Counted from the first letter of the stretch, positions 42,605-52,345 are shown. The stretch: DNA of 64,000 nucleotides from Lachnospiraceae bacterium (GCA_910576385.1 CAJTIR010000009.1:53804-117803); one strand, 5' to 3'. Program-made: numbers and translations. The notes: generated from the sequence alone by a model not told the origin.

Positions 42605-44302
42605 ATGGCAAATGGAATGGGAAGTCTGTATATTGGGGCATCCGGTTTACAGAATAGTCAAAATGCTTTAAATACAACGGCAAATAATCTGGCCAACTTA
42701 GATACTAAGGGTTACGTGAGACAGCAAGTAATGTTTGCTGACCGAGATTATGTGACATTTGGAAATGCTGCAATCAGCAAACAGCAGGCAGGTTTGGGCG
42801 TGACGATTGCGGATGTAGTGCATACCAGAAATCGTTTTTTGGATCAGCGTTATCGTTTGGAAAATGGCAGACAGTCTTTTTATGAATCTTGTGCGGAGGC
42901 AACAAGAGAAGCGCAATCCATGTTTCAGGAATTGGATGGACAGCAGTTTCAGACAGCGCTGGAAGAATTTTGGCAGTCTTTTGCAGAGTTCGCAAAAGGA
43001 CCAGATCAGGAAGATTATCAAACCTTAGTGGTTCAGAAGGCAACTCTGTTTTTGGAGCGTACACAGGCAATTCAGGAAAATTTTAAATCTTATCAGAGAG
43101 AACTGAATTATAAAGTAAATAATGCGATTGACAGGATCAATGAACTTGGTCATACAATCCAGGAATTAAACCAGCAGATCTTAAAGATTGAATGCGGCGG
43201 CATTGAGACGGCAATGACACTGCGTGACGAGCGGGACAATGCCCTGGATGAACTGTCTGCCCTGGCTAAGGTTGATTATAAGGAACGGGCGGATGGAACA
43301 GTAAGAGTAAAAATTGAGAATGTGGAATTTGTGGATGAGATTCACGTATACGAAATAAAGGGAATAACCGATCCAGTAACGGGATTTGTGACACCGATTT
43401 GGCCGCAGCTCTCAGATATGGGTAGAGAACAGTATACTTATATGTTTGATTTCAAGAGCGGAGATATTTCACCAACATTGAATACAGATATTGGAGAGTT
43501 GAAGGGTCTGATTCTATCAAGAGGCGATAGGCCGGCAGATTATCGGGATATTACAGGAAAAAGCCAACAGGAATATGAGGATGGCGTGGCAATGTCAGTC
43601 ATTATGAATTCCCAAGCAGAACTTGATCAATTGACACATGAGATTATCACAGCAATCAATGATATTTTCAGTCCAACCACTACCAAGAGTTTTGTGGGAA
43701 TGGATGGAACAGTCTATAATAATGTCAAGGTTTGGGATGAAGAGAACGGGTGTCTCGGCGCAGATGGCCAGAAGCCGGGCAAAGAGTTGTTTTCTCGCAG
43801 AGGATGCGATCGTTACACAGAAGTTGTGGCGAATGATGGAAGCGTTTATTATGTATATAATGAAGAAGATCCTTATGATACTGCAAAAATGTATGGTTAT
43901 CAGGGAACGGTAGTAAATCCAGAACTTCTGCAGGGAGAGAGTGGAATACCACATCTGCGCAAGGACGGAGAGCCAGCATTGGATATGGCACAGCAATTGG
44001 TAGAACTGTGGGAAAAGAAGACTCAGACAATCAATCCCAGTAATACAGATCTTTGTACCTTTAAGGAATACTACGGAAGATTGATTGAGGATGTGGCAGT
44101 AACAGGGAATGTGTACGAAGGACTTTCGGAGAGTCTCAGCGGAGAGGTTGCCAGTATTGAGAATAATAGACAAATGGTATTTGGTGTTTCTTCAGATGAA
44201 GAATTACAGAATATGATCAAATATCAGAGTGCATACAATGCGTCCAGCCGTTTTATCAATGTAATTTCGGAGATGTTAGAGCATCTCGTTACCAGATTAT
44301 AA
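42605..44302 (+). CDS. flgK: Hook-filament junction protein FlgK, first copy
   Basis: A 565-residue exported protein (HAP1) linking hook and filament. N-terminal signature: SLYIGASGLQNSQNALNTTANNLANLDTKGYVRQ; C-terminal: MIKYQSAYNASSRFINVISEMLEHLV, forming the D0 coiled coil. The central region is divergent. A second flgK paralog follows 24 bases later. AAAGGAG precedes the ATG. It lacks a cleaved signal peptide, as expected for type III export with FlgN help. Confidence 0.9.
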   Translation: MANGMGSLYIGASGLQNSQNALNTTANNLANLDTKGYVRQQVMFADRDYVTFGNAAISKQQAGLGVTIADVVHTRNRFLDQRYRLENGRQSFYESCAEATREAQSMFQELDGQQFQTALEEFWQSFAEFAKGPDQEDYQTLVVQKATLFLERTQAIQENFKSYQRELNYKVNNAIDRINELGHTIQELNQQILKIECGGIETAMTLRDERDNALDELSALAKVDYKERADGTVRVKIENVEFVDEIHVYEIKGITDPVTGFVTPIWPQLSDMGREQYTYMFDFKSGDISPTLNTDIGELKGLILSRGDRPADYRDITGKSQQEYEDGVAMSVIMNSQAELDQLTHEIITAINDIFSPTTTKSFVGMDGTVYNNVKVWDEENGCLGADGQKPGKELFSRRGCDRYTEVVANDGSVYYVYNEEDPYDTAKMYGYQGTVVNPELLQGESGIPHLRKDGEPALDMAQQLVELWEKKTQTINPSNTDLCTFKEYYGRLIEDVAVTGNVYEGLSESLSGEVASIENNRQMVFGVSSDEELQNMIKYQSAYNASSRFINVISEMLEHLVTRL

Positions 44303-44326
44303 TTAGGAGAGTTCAGGAGGTAAGAT

Positions 44327-46153
44327 ATGCCATCAACATTTTTTGGGCTTACAATTGCAGGTTCAGCGCTGAATACGTTTCAGGCAGCGCTGAATACAAC
44401 TGCAAATAATATTTCAAATGTAAATACAAAGGGTTACAGCAGACAGGAAGCAGTCCGCATAGCGGCTGAGGCGCTGCGTACAAATCAGCGTTATGGTACT
44501 GTGGGAAGCGGTGTTGTCACCACAGAAATCATTCAAAAAAGAGATTTTTATTATGATGTAAAATATTGGGAGAATAACGCGAAGACGGGAATGTATGACA
44601 GCAAGTTGTATTATATGCAGCAGATTGAGGAATACCTTCTCAATGACGACAACCAGAAAGGCTTTACCACTATTCTGGATGAAATGTTTGGAGCCTTAGA
44701 TACATTAAGGGAAACACCAGAAGAGTTAGATGCCAGAAAGTCATTTATCAGCAAGTCTGAGAGTTTTGCCAACTTTTTCCAGAGTATGTACACAGGTTTT
44801 CTGAAGATGCAGGAGGACTGTAATCAGGAGATCGCTACACAGGTTGATCAGATTAACGGGATTGCGCAGAAAATTGCGCTGTTAAATAAACAAATCAATG
44901 TCATTGAGCTGCAGGGAAGTAACGCCAATGAATTGCGCGACCAGAGAGCGCTATTGGTGGATGAATTGTCTGATTTGGTGGATGTGGAAGTAAGAGAGAC
45001 CAAAGTAACCAATACTAACCATCCAGAGATCTATACTGGAGGAACGAATTATCTATTAAAAATCAATGGTCAGACGCTGGTAGATTCTTTTGAGTACAAC
45101 ACCTTGACTTACGTGGCAAGAGATAAAAAAGTGAATCAGTCAGATGCGGAAGGATTGTATGATATCTATTGGACTAAGGATAATATTCCATTCAATGCCT
45201 CTGGAAAGAACTGTACAGGCAGACTGAAAGGATTGTTTGACACACGTGATGGCAACAATAATCAAGCTTTTAGTGGTACAGTAAAATCTATCGTGCCGGG
45301 AGCAGATGGAGATATTGTCACAATTATGAATCCCAGTATTACAGATATCAATAAAATGAATATGCCAGATGACGGAATCATCACGCTCAACAACAAGGAT
45401 TATCGTTATTCAGGTTTTACCTATGACGCTGAGACTAAGACCTATCAGTTCCAGTTAAAATATACGCTTTCCGTAGAGGAACGTGAGTCTCTGAATAATC
45501 GTAAAGCTAATATTGGGGAAGATATTGATGCGATGGGAATACCTTATTATCAGGCGCAGGCCAATGAGTTTTTGCGGGAATTTGCAAAGCAGCTCAATCA
45601 GATTCAGCAGTCTGGTGTAGACTTAAACGGAGTTGCCGGAGGCGCGTTCTTTGTGGCCGGAAATAAGGCGGACGGCAGTGAATATAATTTTGCCGATTAT
45701 GATGCTACAGGAAATATGAGCACCTTTAAGAATGATTACTATAAATTGACAGCGGCTAACATTAAAGTTGCCGATGAACTCAAAGATCCTAACCGCATGG
45801 TGACATTGACAGGTAAGGATTTGCCAGATGGAGTGGCTAACCAGAATTTAGTGGAGCAGATGCAAAAGCTCAAAACAGAGATAAAGATGTTCCGCGGCGG
45901 CGGTGCAGATTCATTTTTGAAGTGTCTGATTACTGATAATTCGGTAGATACGCAGAAGGCTGAAACATTTTTGAAAAATTACAGCAATATTTCGAATACG
46001 ATTGAACAAAAGAGGATGTCTATCTCGGCCGTAGATGAGGATGAGGAGGGACTTGATATCGTAAAATTCCAGAATGCTTATAATTTGGCGTCCAGAATGA
46101 TTCAAACAATGTCTGAAATCTATAATCGATTGATTTTGGAGACCGGTGTATAA
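44327..46153 (+). CDS. flgK: Hook-filament junction protein FlgK, second copy
   Basis: A 608-residue paralog of the preceding gene. N-terminus: FFGLTIAGSALNTFQAALNTTANNISNVNTKGYSRQ; C-terminus: IVKFQNAYNLASRMIQTMSEIYNRLI, a classical FlgK/flagellin end. The two copies share the terminal domains but differ in the middle, so they diverged long ago rather than being a recent duplication. GGAGG precedes the ATG, and flgL begins 12 bases after the stop. Which copy builds the junction with which filament (normal or giant) cannot be read here. Confidence 0.88.
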   Translation: MPSTFFGLTIAGSALNTFQAALNTTANNISNVNTKGYSRQEAVRIAAEALRTNQRYGTVGSGVVTTEIIQKRDFYYDVKYWENNAKTGMYDSKLYYMQQIEEYLLNDDNQKGFTTILDEMFGALDTLRETPEELDARKSFISKSESFANFFQSMYTGFLKMQEDCNQEIATQVDQINGIAQKIALLNKQINVIELQGSNANELRDQRALLVDELSDLVDVEVRETKVTNTNHPEIYTGGTNYLLKINGQTLVDSFEYNTLTYVARDKKVNQSDAEGLYDIYWTKDNIPFNASGKNCTGRLKGLFDTRDGNNNQAFSGTVKSIVPGADGDIVTIMNPSITDINKMNMPDDGIITLNNKDYRYSGFTYDAETKTYQFQLKYTLSVEERESLNNRKANIGEDIDAMGIPYYQAQANEFLREFAKQLNQIQQSGVDLNGVAGGAFFVAGNKADGSEYNFADYDATGNMSTFKNDYYKLTAANIKVADELKDPNRMVTLTGKDLPDGVANQNLVEQMQKLKTEIKMFRGGGADSFLKCLITDNSVDTQKAETFLKNYSNISNTIEQKRMSISAVDEDEEGLDIVKFQNAYNLASRMIQTMSEIYNRLILETGV

Positions 46154-46165
46154 GGAGGTTTGTAA

Positions 46166-47689
46166 ATGAGAGTTACCAATAGCATGATCAGCAAAAACAG
46201 CATGACAAATATGAACAGCAACAAAGTCAATGTAGATAAGCTGAATAACCAGATGACTAGTCAGAAGAAGATTTCCAGGCCTTCCGAAGATCCAGTAATT
46301 GCAATTCGTGCGCTGCGCCTGAGAAGTAATTTATTTGAGTTAGATCAATATGTAGAGCGAAATATTCAGGATGCAAAATCCTGGCTTGAAGTGACGGAAG
46401 GTGCTCTGATCAATATGGAAAGGATCATGGATGATGTCTATAAAGAATGTGTGGCTGGCAGCAATGATCCGCTTAATCAGGAAGACAGAGCCGCGATTTT
46501 AAAAAATCTTCAGTCCCTGCGCGATCAGGTATATCGGGAAGGAAATGCAGATTGTATCGGCAGGTATGTATTTACAGGATATAAAACCAATAAGCCCTTG
46601 ACATTTTCCGAAGATCAGGCAGATACTACTTATAAAATTACAGAAAAGGTTTCCTATCAGAACATAGATGAGATGCGTTATTATAATAATCAGGTGACAG
46701 TGCCAAACACATCTGCAGATGTGCTGGCCGGCGTAGATCTTACTGATATGCCTAAGGAATACTCCAATCATCGCATTCGCCTTTCTTATGAGAATATGGA
46801 GGAGCTGACAGCCAAAGACATAAAATTTTATGATGAGGCCAAAGGACGCTGGCAGAATCTGGAGGATATGGAAATTGGTGATGATCTGGTAAATATCACA
46901 ACAGATATGTCCTATGATGAATGGGCGGCAGATGATTTTTATGTGGGAGATAAGCAGGTTATTTTTCTTAAGGAAACCGGGGAACTGATTTTGGGCAAGG
47001 ATGTTGCCAATACCTTTGGCAGCCAGAAGACGCAACTCAGCGTTACCTACACAAAGAAGGGCTTTAGCGAGGGAGAACTCCGTCCAGAGCATTATTTTGA
47101 CTGTGAAGATATCACAGATCCTGACAATACCATAAAATATACAAAACAGAATCAAGAGATCAAATATACAGTGGCTTTTAATCAGAGTTTGACGGTAAAT
47201 ACCCAGGCAAGTGATGTGTTTAATTCCTCCATCGGCAGGGATGTGGATGAATTGACAAATGCAGTTCAGGCGGCAATTGCTGCACATGATAAAGTTGATA
47301 AAATCAAAGAGATGCAAAAGCAGGCGCAGTATGCTGACCCAGCATCCCAGGCAGGGCTGAAGGAGTGGCTGGAGGCCGCCGAGAAGGAAGCTGTGTATGC
47401 AGATACTAATATGCAGAAGCTTTACTCCAATGGCGTCAATAAATTCCAGAAGTATAAAAATAATATCACACTTGCCAAAACAGATTTGGGAAGCAGAGAA
47501 GACCGTCTATTATTGACAGAGACTAGAGTATCTGAACAGCAGTCGACGTTTGAACAGTTGAAAACCAGAAATGAAGATAAAGAGCTGTCGGATATTATTA
47601 TTGAATATACGGCTGCATATACGGCATATCAGGCATCGTTGCAGGCAACCTCAAAAGCAAATGGGCAGACGCTGTTGAATTATCTGTAA
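46166..47689 (+). CDS. flgL: Hook-filament junction protein FlgL, enlarged
   Basis: A 507-residue protein, against about 300 in most FlgL proteins. N-terminus: MRVTNSMISKNSMTNMNSNK, then QKKISRPSEDPVIAIRAL and the WLEVTEGAL segment typical of FlgL. C-terminus: ELSDIIIEYTAAYTAYQASLQATSKANGQTLLNYL. The extra length is a central insert (about residues 160-400) containing an AEKEAVYADTNMQKLY helix region. AAGGAGG precedes the ATG. Last of the FlgN client genes. Confidence 0.88.
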   Translation: MRVTNSMISKNSMTNMNSNKVNVDKLNNQMTSQKKISRPSEDPVIAIRALRLRSNLFELDQYVERNIQDAKSWLEVTEGALINMERIMDDVYKECVAGSNDPLNQEDRAAILKNLQSLRDQVYREGNADCIGRYVFTGYKTNKPLTFSEDQADTTYKITEKVSYQNIDEMRYYNNQVTVPNTSADVLAGVDLTDMPKEYSNHRIRLSYENMEELTAKDIKFYDEAKGRWQNLEDMEIGDDLVNITTDMSYDEWAADDFYVGDKQVIFLKETGELILGKDVANTFGSQKTQLSVTYTKKGFSEGELRPEHYFDCEDITDPDNTIKYTKQNQEIKYTVAFNQSLTVNTQASDVFNSSIGRDVDELTNAVQAAIAAHDKVDKIKEMQKQAQYADPASQAGLKEWLEAAEKEAVYADTNMQKLYSNGVNKFQKYKNNITLAKTDLGSREDRLLLTETRVSEQQSTFEQLKTRNEDKELSDIIIEYTAAYTAYQASLQATSKANGQTLLNYL

Positions 47690-47741
47690 AATGAAGAAGC
47701 AGATTATTTGATTTCCAATGAGATAGAGAACGGAGAGGCAT

Positions 47742-48206
47742 ATGCAGTTAAATACAAAGTTATTTGGTGAGATTGAAATTGAAGAAGAGAAAATGATATT
47801 CTTTGAGAAGGGGATTATTGGTTTTCCTCATTGTCAGAGATTTACCCTGGTCTATGATGAAGGAGAGGACGGCAGACGCAAGAATATTTCCTGGCTGCAG
47901 TCTATTGAGGAACCAGCGTTTGCACTTCCAGTACTAGATCCCCTTTTAGTGAAGGAGGATTATAATCCTAAGGTAGAGGAACAGCTTTTGAAGCATCTGG
48001 GTACTTTAGCGGAAGATAGCACTTATGTATTGGTGACAGTTACAGCGACAGCAGATGTGAAAAAGCTTAGTGTGAATTTGAAAGCGCCCATTGTGATTAA
48101 TGTCAAGGAGCGCAAAGCTGTACAGGTCATTGTAGAAGATGATTATCCAGTTAAATTCCCCATTTACGAGATTTTACAGGCAAAGAAAGAAAAGGCGGGT
48201 GAATAG
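47742..48206 (+). CDS. fliW: Flagellar assembly factor FliW
   Basis: A 154-residue cytosolic protein that binds flagellin or CsrA in a partner switch: free FliW sequesters CsrA and relieves its block on flagellin mRNA. Motifs: MQLNTKLFGEIEIEEEKMIFFEKGIIGFP at the N-terminus, ISWLQSIEEPAFALPVLDP in the middle and NLKAPIVIN near the end. Next gene csrA begins two bases after its stop, the conserved fliW-csrA order in Firmicutes. CGGAGAGG lies before the ATG. Confidence 0.93.
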   Translation: MQLNTKLFGEIEIEEEKMIFFEKGIIGFPHCQRFTLVYDEGEDGRRKNISWLQSIEEPAFALPVLDPLLVKEDYNPKVEEQLLKHLGTLAEDSTYVLVTVTATADVKKLSVNLKAPIVINVKERKAVQVIVEDDYPVKFPIYEILQAKKEKAGE

Positions 48207-48207
48207 G

Positions 48208-48423
48208 ATGCTGGCATTAACCAGAAAAAAGGGCGAATCCATCATTGTGGATAATGATATAGAAATCAGTATCCTGGAGCTGCGGGGGGACCAAGTTAAG
48301 ATTGGAATTACCGCACCCAAGGAGGTTCCTATTTATCGCAAAGAGGTGTATATCCAGATCCAGAAAGAGAATCAGGCAGCGGTTAACCTGGAAAATGTGA
48401 ATGTCTTGAAAAATATTTTGTAG
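48208..48423 (+). CDS. csrA: Carbon storage regulator CsrA
   Basis: A 71-residue RNA-binding dimer that blocks translation by covering GGA motifs near ribosome-binding sites. The sequence is canonical: MLALTRKKGESIIVDNDIEI, LELRGDQVKIGITAPKEVPIYRKEVY. The RNA-contacting R in LALTR and the VPIYRKEVY segment are intact. I chose ATG 48208, just after the fliW stop; an upstream in-frame start would run inside fliW. The likely target, the flagellin leader at 52411-52502, is in this window. Confidence 0.95.
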   Translation: MLALTRKKGESIIVDNDIEISILELRGDQVKIGITAPKEVPIYRKEVYIQIQKENQAAVNLENVNVLKNIL

Positions 48424-48427
48424 AGCG

Positions 48428-48454
48428 TAAATTTTTGTAAAAAAAAACCGATAT
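48428..48454 (+). promoter_or_regulatory. Sigma-28 promoter of flaG-fliD-fliS
   Basis: TAAA (48428-48431), 15-base spacer, ACCGATAT (48447-48454), directly after the csrA stop codon. Confidence 0.82.
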
Positions 48455-48541
48455 TTACTACAAGATAAGGATATTTAAGAAGAATATGACAGGTGGCATT
48501 GCCAATCCATCTGTTGGAATTATCACACGGAGGTGATTTTG

Positions 48542-49057
48542 ATGGCAATGGAAGCATTGAAGTCTGCAGGTATAGCGGCATATCAGGGAAGTAGCCCCAA
48601 GCCTGTAGTAAAAGTAGAGAAAGCTGTAAAACCAGAAGTATCTGTGACAGTGAAACCTGAAAAGTCAGCAGAGAAGGCGATTGATACAGCAGAGAAGAAA
48701 CTAGATAAGAAAGTGAATGAGATGGCTGCGGAGAGTGAGAGCGGCCATAAGGTTCAGGACAAAGCGGTCGGCAGAGAATATGTAAAAGCTCCAGAATTAC
48801 TAGAAAATGAAAACAAGGAGTCGGCAGAGCGAAAGATCCCCAATGAAGGGGTAAAGCGCGCGGTTGAGGAAATTAACAAGAAAGTGATAAATTCAGAGGC
48901 TGTCTTTGGCGTACATGATTCCACCAATCGAGTGACAATCAAGATTGTGGATAAGGAGACAAAGGAAGTGCTTAAGGAATATCCGCCAGAGAAGACTCTG
49001 GATATGATCGCAAAGGTGTGGGAACTGGCAGGATTGTTAGTGGATGAGAAGCTATAG
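48542..49057 (+). CDS. flaG: Flagellar protein FlaG
   Basis: A 171-residue protein; the FlaG domain is the C-terminal 90 residues (VKRAVEEINKKV, FGVHDSTNRVTIKIVDKETKEVLKEYPPEK, LDMIAKVWELAGLLVDEKL). FlaG affects filament length in other bacteria. The N-terminal half is a low-complexity Lys/Glu/Val-rich extension, longer than usual. ATG 48542 is chosen with GGAGGTGA just upstream. fliD follows by 11 bases. Confidence 0.9.
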   Translation: MAMEALKSAGIAAYQGSSPKPVVKVEKAVKPEVSVTVKPEKSAEKAIDTAEKKLDKKVNEMAAESESGHKVQDKAVGREYVKAPELLENENKESAERKIPNEGVKRAVEEINKKVINSEAVFGVHDSTNRVTIKIVDKETKEVLKEYPPEKTLDMIAKVWELAGLLVDEKL

Positions 49058-49068
49058 GAGGGATTATT

Positions 49069-51345
49069 ATGGCAATAAGAGTATCCGGTTTGGTATCTGG
49101 ATTGGATACCGATTCAATTGTGCAGGAATTAGTGGCTGCATACAGTACTAAAAAAGATAAACATGTAAAGGCACAGACAAAACTGGAATGGAAGATGGAT
49201 GCCTGGAAGGATTTAAATAAGAAAGTTAATAGCCTGTATAAGAAACTGGGCAATATGAAATTAAGTTCTTATTATAATAAGAAAACAACGACGGTTTCTG
49301 ATCCGACCAAAGCAACTGTAATGGCAAGCAATGGAGCTTTGAACGGAGTACAGAACTTGGAGATTAACCATGTGGCGACCACAGGTTATCTCACCGGTGC
49401 ACAGCTCGCCAAAGGTACGACAAATGCAACAACATTGGAAGAGCTTGGAATGAGTGCAAACAGTAAGGGAACAATCGCTTTGGCAGTCAATGGCTCCACT
49501 ACCAATATTGAGATCAGCTCAGATATGACAGTGGCAGATTTCACTGCAAAACTGCAGGATGCTGGAGTATCTGCCAGTTTTGATCAGGCAAATGGCAGAA
49601 TGTATATTTCCGCAAAGAAGAGCGGCGAGGACAATGATTTTGCTTTGACCGCAGTGGATCAAAATGGTCTTCAGGCTTTAAAGAGCATGGGAGTTTATGT
49701 TCAATCTGCTGCAAATGATAAAGCATATGAACAATGGATGGCTTATACCAAGAAGCCGGATGGCACGCAGATGACAGACGCCGAGATTGAGGCAAATTTT
49801 GCCGATATTTTAAGCAAGATTGAGACATATCAGGGAGACAATACCGTGGCAGGCAGTATTGCTTCCCTGGAAGAGAAGAATGCTGACTATAAGACTCAAA
49901 TTTCTAATCTTCAGGCTGACCGTAATTTTGCTGTAACATATATTGGCCTGAGAGATTCGCTTAAGTACAAAGTTGATGAAGACGGTAATCCCAATCCAAG
50001 AGGACTGTCAGATGCGGAACAGGATGATATGGAGCGTATGCTCTATAAAACAGATGAGCAGCTTAAGGCGGATGGTGAAGATGTTTATTTTGAGCAGTTA
50101 AAAAATAAAGCAGGCTTTAGTGACGGGGATATTACACAGCTTAGAGCTAGCGCCAAGGCAGTGGCTGATTATCAGGATATTGCTGTAAATCCTCCCAGCA
50201 ATGCACAGACTGCACAGGATGTGATCGACGCCTACAAGGCTGGAACTACTGCGATGCAGGCATGGGTAGATCAGAATTCAGCGGATATTCAGGCGGTTTC
50301 TAATGATATGAAGGCCAATGCACAGGAAATTGCAGATAAACAGGCATTTATTCAGGATAACGCGCTGCTGACAGGGGCGGCTCCCAATGATCCTGATGCA
50401 CCTACCACACCAGCTCAGCGGGCAAAGGTTTTGATGGGTAAACTCCAATCCATCAAGGATGTAATGACGGATACAGATTACAGTGATGCGAAGAGGATTG
50501 ATGGTACAAAGGCGCAGATTACATTGAATGGTGTGACATATGAGTCTGACAGTAACGATATCACAGTAAACGGTATGACAATTACAGCGCTTCAGGAGAC
50601 AAAGCCAGGTGAAAGTATTACGGTCAACACCCAGGTTAATGTACAGGGGATTTATGACAGTATCAAAGATTTCTTTAAAGAGTATAATGCTTTAATCAAA
50701 GAAATGGATGAGCTTTACAATGCAGGTACAGCAAAGGGGTATGAGCCTCTGACAGATGAAGAAAAAGATGCAATGACCGATAAGGAGATTGAGAAATGGG
50801 AGGAAAAGATTAAGAAATCTATACTTCGCCGCGATGATACCTTATCTTCGGTCATGAATCTGATGACTTCCAGCATGTCACAGGGTATTACTTTGAGTGA
50901 CGGCAAGAAATATAGTCTGGCAAGCTTTGGCATTAAGACCCAGGGATATCTGGCTTCTGCTGAGAATGAGGGTTATTGTTATCATATTGATGGCGACAGC
51001 GAGGATGAGGTTTCAGCAGGAAATAATGGCGGCAACAATGCATTGATGGCAGCCATTCAGAGTAATCCAGAAATGGTACAGGAATTTTTCCAGAAGCTAA
51101 GTGATGATCTCTACACCAAATTGGATAAGAAGATGCAGAGTACTACTATGAATAGTAAGTTCAGTATCTACAATGACAAGAAGATGCAGAGAGACTATGA
51201 TGAATATACTAAAACGATTAAGAAATGGGAAGATAAGGTCACTCAAATGGAAGAGTATTATTACAACAAGTTTGCTGCAATGGAGAAAGCGCTCTCTACG
51301 TTGCAGAACAGTACTAGTGCATTAGGTGGCTTATTAGGTTCCTGA
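49069..51345 (+). CDS. fliD: Flagellar cap protein FliD, enlarged
   Basis: A 758-residue capping protein (family usually 450-550). N-terminal FliD domain: MAIRVSGLVSGLDTDSIVQELV, then WKDLNKKVNSLYKKLGNM. C-terminal FliD domain: IKDFFKEYNALIKEMDELYN, SILRRDDTLSSVMNLM, and the coiled-coil ending MEEYYYNKFAAMEKALSTLQ. The extra length is a helical, Asp/Ala-rich insert in the middle (about residues 220-460). The cap folds flagellin monomers at the tip. GGAGG precedes the ATG. Confidence 0.92.
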   Translation: MAIRVSGLVSGLDTDSIVQELVAAYSTKKDKHVKAQTKLEWKMDAWKDLNKKVNSLYKKLGNMKLSSYYNKKTTTVSDPTKATVMASNGALNGVQNLEINHVATTGYLTGAQLAKGTTNATTLEELGMSANSKGTIALAVNGSTTNIEISSDMTVADFTAKLQDAGVSASFDQANGRMYISAKKSGEDNDFALTAVDQNGLQALKSMGVYVQSAANDKAYEQWMAYTKKPDGTQMTDAEIEANFADILSKIETYQGDNTVAGSIASLEEKNADYKTQISNLQADRNFAVTYIGLRDSLKYKVDEDGNPNPRGLSDAEQDDMERMLYKTDEQLKADGEDVYFEQLKNKAGFSDGDITQLRASAKAVADYQDIAVNPPSNAQTAQDVIDAYKAGTTAMQAWVDQNSADIQAVSNDMKANAQEIADKQAFIQDNALLTGAAPNDPDAPTTPAQRAKVLMGKLQSIKDVMTDTDYSDAKRIDGTKAQITLNGVTYESDSNDITVNGMTITALQETKPGESITVNTQVNVQGIYDSIKDFFKEYNALIKEMDELYNAGTAKGYEPLTDEEKDAMTDKEIEKWEEKIKKSILRRDDTLSSVMNLMTSSMSQGITLSDGKKYSLASFGIKTQGYLASAENEGYCYHIDGDSEDEVSAGNNGGNNALMAAIQSNPEMVQEFFQKLSDDLYTKLDKKMQSTTMNSKFSIYNDKKMQRDYDEYTKTIKKWEDKVTQMEEYYYNKFAAMEKALSTLQNSTSALGGLLGS

Positions 51346-51356
51346 TAAGCATATAC

Positions 51357-51385
51357 AGCAGCTATCCGGTTTTTGCGGGTAGCTG
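51357..51385 (+). terminator. Hairpin between fliD and fliS
   Basis: GCAGCTATCCG pairs with CGGGTAGCTGC around a short loop, with G-U tolerance, in the 69-base gap. It has no T-run, so it may be a processing or attenuating hairpin rather than a full terminator. Confidence 0.45.
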
Positions 51386-51414
51386 CGGAATTTATTTCAA
51401 GGAGGAAATAAGCA

Positions 51415-51786
51415 ATGATTACAAACCAGGGTTATGCAGCTTACAACCAAAATAAAATAATGACGGCATCTCCGGGAGAATTGACTTTAATGTTGTATGA
51501 AGGTGCGATTAAATTCTGTAATATTGCTGTGGCAGCTATAGAGCAAGGGAATATCCAGAAGGCGCATGAGAACATTGTAAAGGTGGAAAACATTATAGAA
51601 GAATTCCGGGCAACCCTGAATCATAAGTATCCAGTGGCAGAAGATTTCGAGAATGTCTATAAATATATCTATGATAGGCTGGTGGAGGCCAACATTAAAA
51701 AAGATAAAGAAATCTTGGAGGAGGTGCTTAAACATCTCCGTACAATGCGTGATACCTGGAAGGAAGTTATGCGGAGAGCAAAATAG
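51415..51786 (+). CDS. fliS: Flagellin chaperone FliS
   Basis: A 123-residue helical chaperone that binds the flagellin C-terminus and prevents polymerisation in the cytosol. Family signature: GYAAYNQNKIMTASPGELTLMLYEGAIKFCNIA, then NLKYPV-like HKYPVAEDFENVYKYIYDRL and a C-terminal helix MRDTWKEVM. Family length. AAGGAGG precedes the ATG. It follows fliD by 69 bases in the usual order. Confidence 0.95.
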   Translation: MITNQGYAAYNQNKIMTASPGELTLMLYEGAIKFCNIAVAAIEQGNIQKAHENIVKVENIIEEFRATLNHKYPVAEDFENVYKYIYDRLVEANIKKDKEILEEVLKHLRTMRDTWKEVMRRAK

Positions 51787-51800
51787 ATGCAATTCCAGAG

Positions 51801-51834
51801 GACGAATGCAATAATGCATTGCATTCGTCTTTTT
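51801..51834 (+). terminator. Intrinsic terminator between fliS and fliT
   Basis: GACGAATGCA (51801-51810) pairs perfectly with TGCATTCGTC (51820-51829), then TTTTT. It would end or attenuate the flaG-fliD-fliS transcript just before fliT. Confidence 0.8.
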
Positions 51835-51847
51835 ATAGGAGGCAAAT

Positions 51848-52327
51848 ATGCAGGATAGAGAGTACATCGCAGTGCTGATTCAGAGTCTGGAAAAGAAGAA
51901 AAATTTATTGGATCGGATTATTGAGAAAAATAAAGAACAGAGTTTCTTGTTTACGGACGAGAGTTCTGATCCAGACAGACTTGAGGAAAATATGGAGGAA
52001 AAGAGCAATCTGGTAGATCAGCTCAACCAGTTGGATGAAGGTTTTCAGCAAGTATATGACAGAATAAAGCCTATTTTACAACTGCAGAAAGAATCTTATA
52101 AAGATGAAATTCTCAGTATGAAACGATTGATTACAGAGATCACTGAGCGGAGTACGACGGTTCAGACACAAGAGTACCGGAACCGTGAACTTGCGGTAAA
52201 AAGATTTGCTGCTGTTAAGGGAAATATCCGTCATGCACGCGCCAGCAATAAGGTGGCAAGCCAGTATTATAAGAGTATGGCAAAGCTAAATACAATTGAT
52301 TCACAATTTATGGATAAGAAAAAATAA
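51848..52327 (+). CDS. fliT: FliT-like flagellar chaperone
   Basis: A 159-residue, almost fully helical protein rich in Lys, Glu and Gln (EREYIAVLIQSLEKKK-like start, ENMEEKSNLVDQLNQLDEGFQQVYDRI in the middle). No catalytic motif. Placed after fliS and before flagellin, where fliT (export chaperone for the FliD cap) normally lies. FlgN-like folds look similar, so the name is by position. ATAGGAGG precedes the ATG. Confidence 0.62.
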   Translation: MQDREYIAVLIQSLEKKKNLLDRIIEKNKEQSFLFTDESSDPDRLEENMEEKSNLVDQLNQLDEGFQQVYDRIKPILQLQKESYKDEILSMKRLITEITERSTTVQTQEYRNRELAVKRFAAVKGNIRHARASNKVASQYYKSMAKLNTIDSQFMDKKK

Positions 52328-52345
52328 AAAAATATAAATTAGGTG

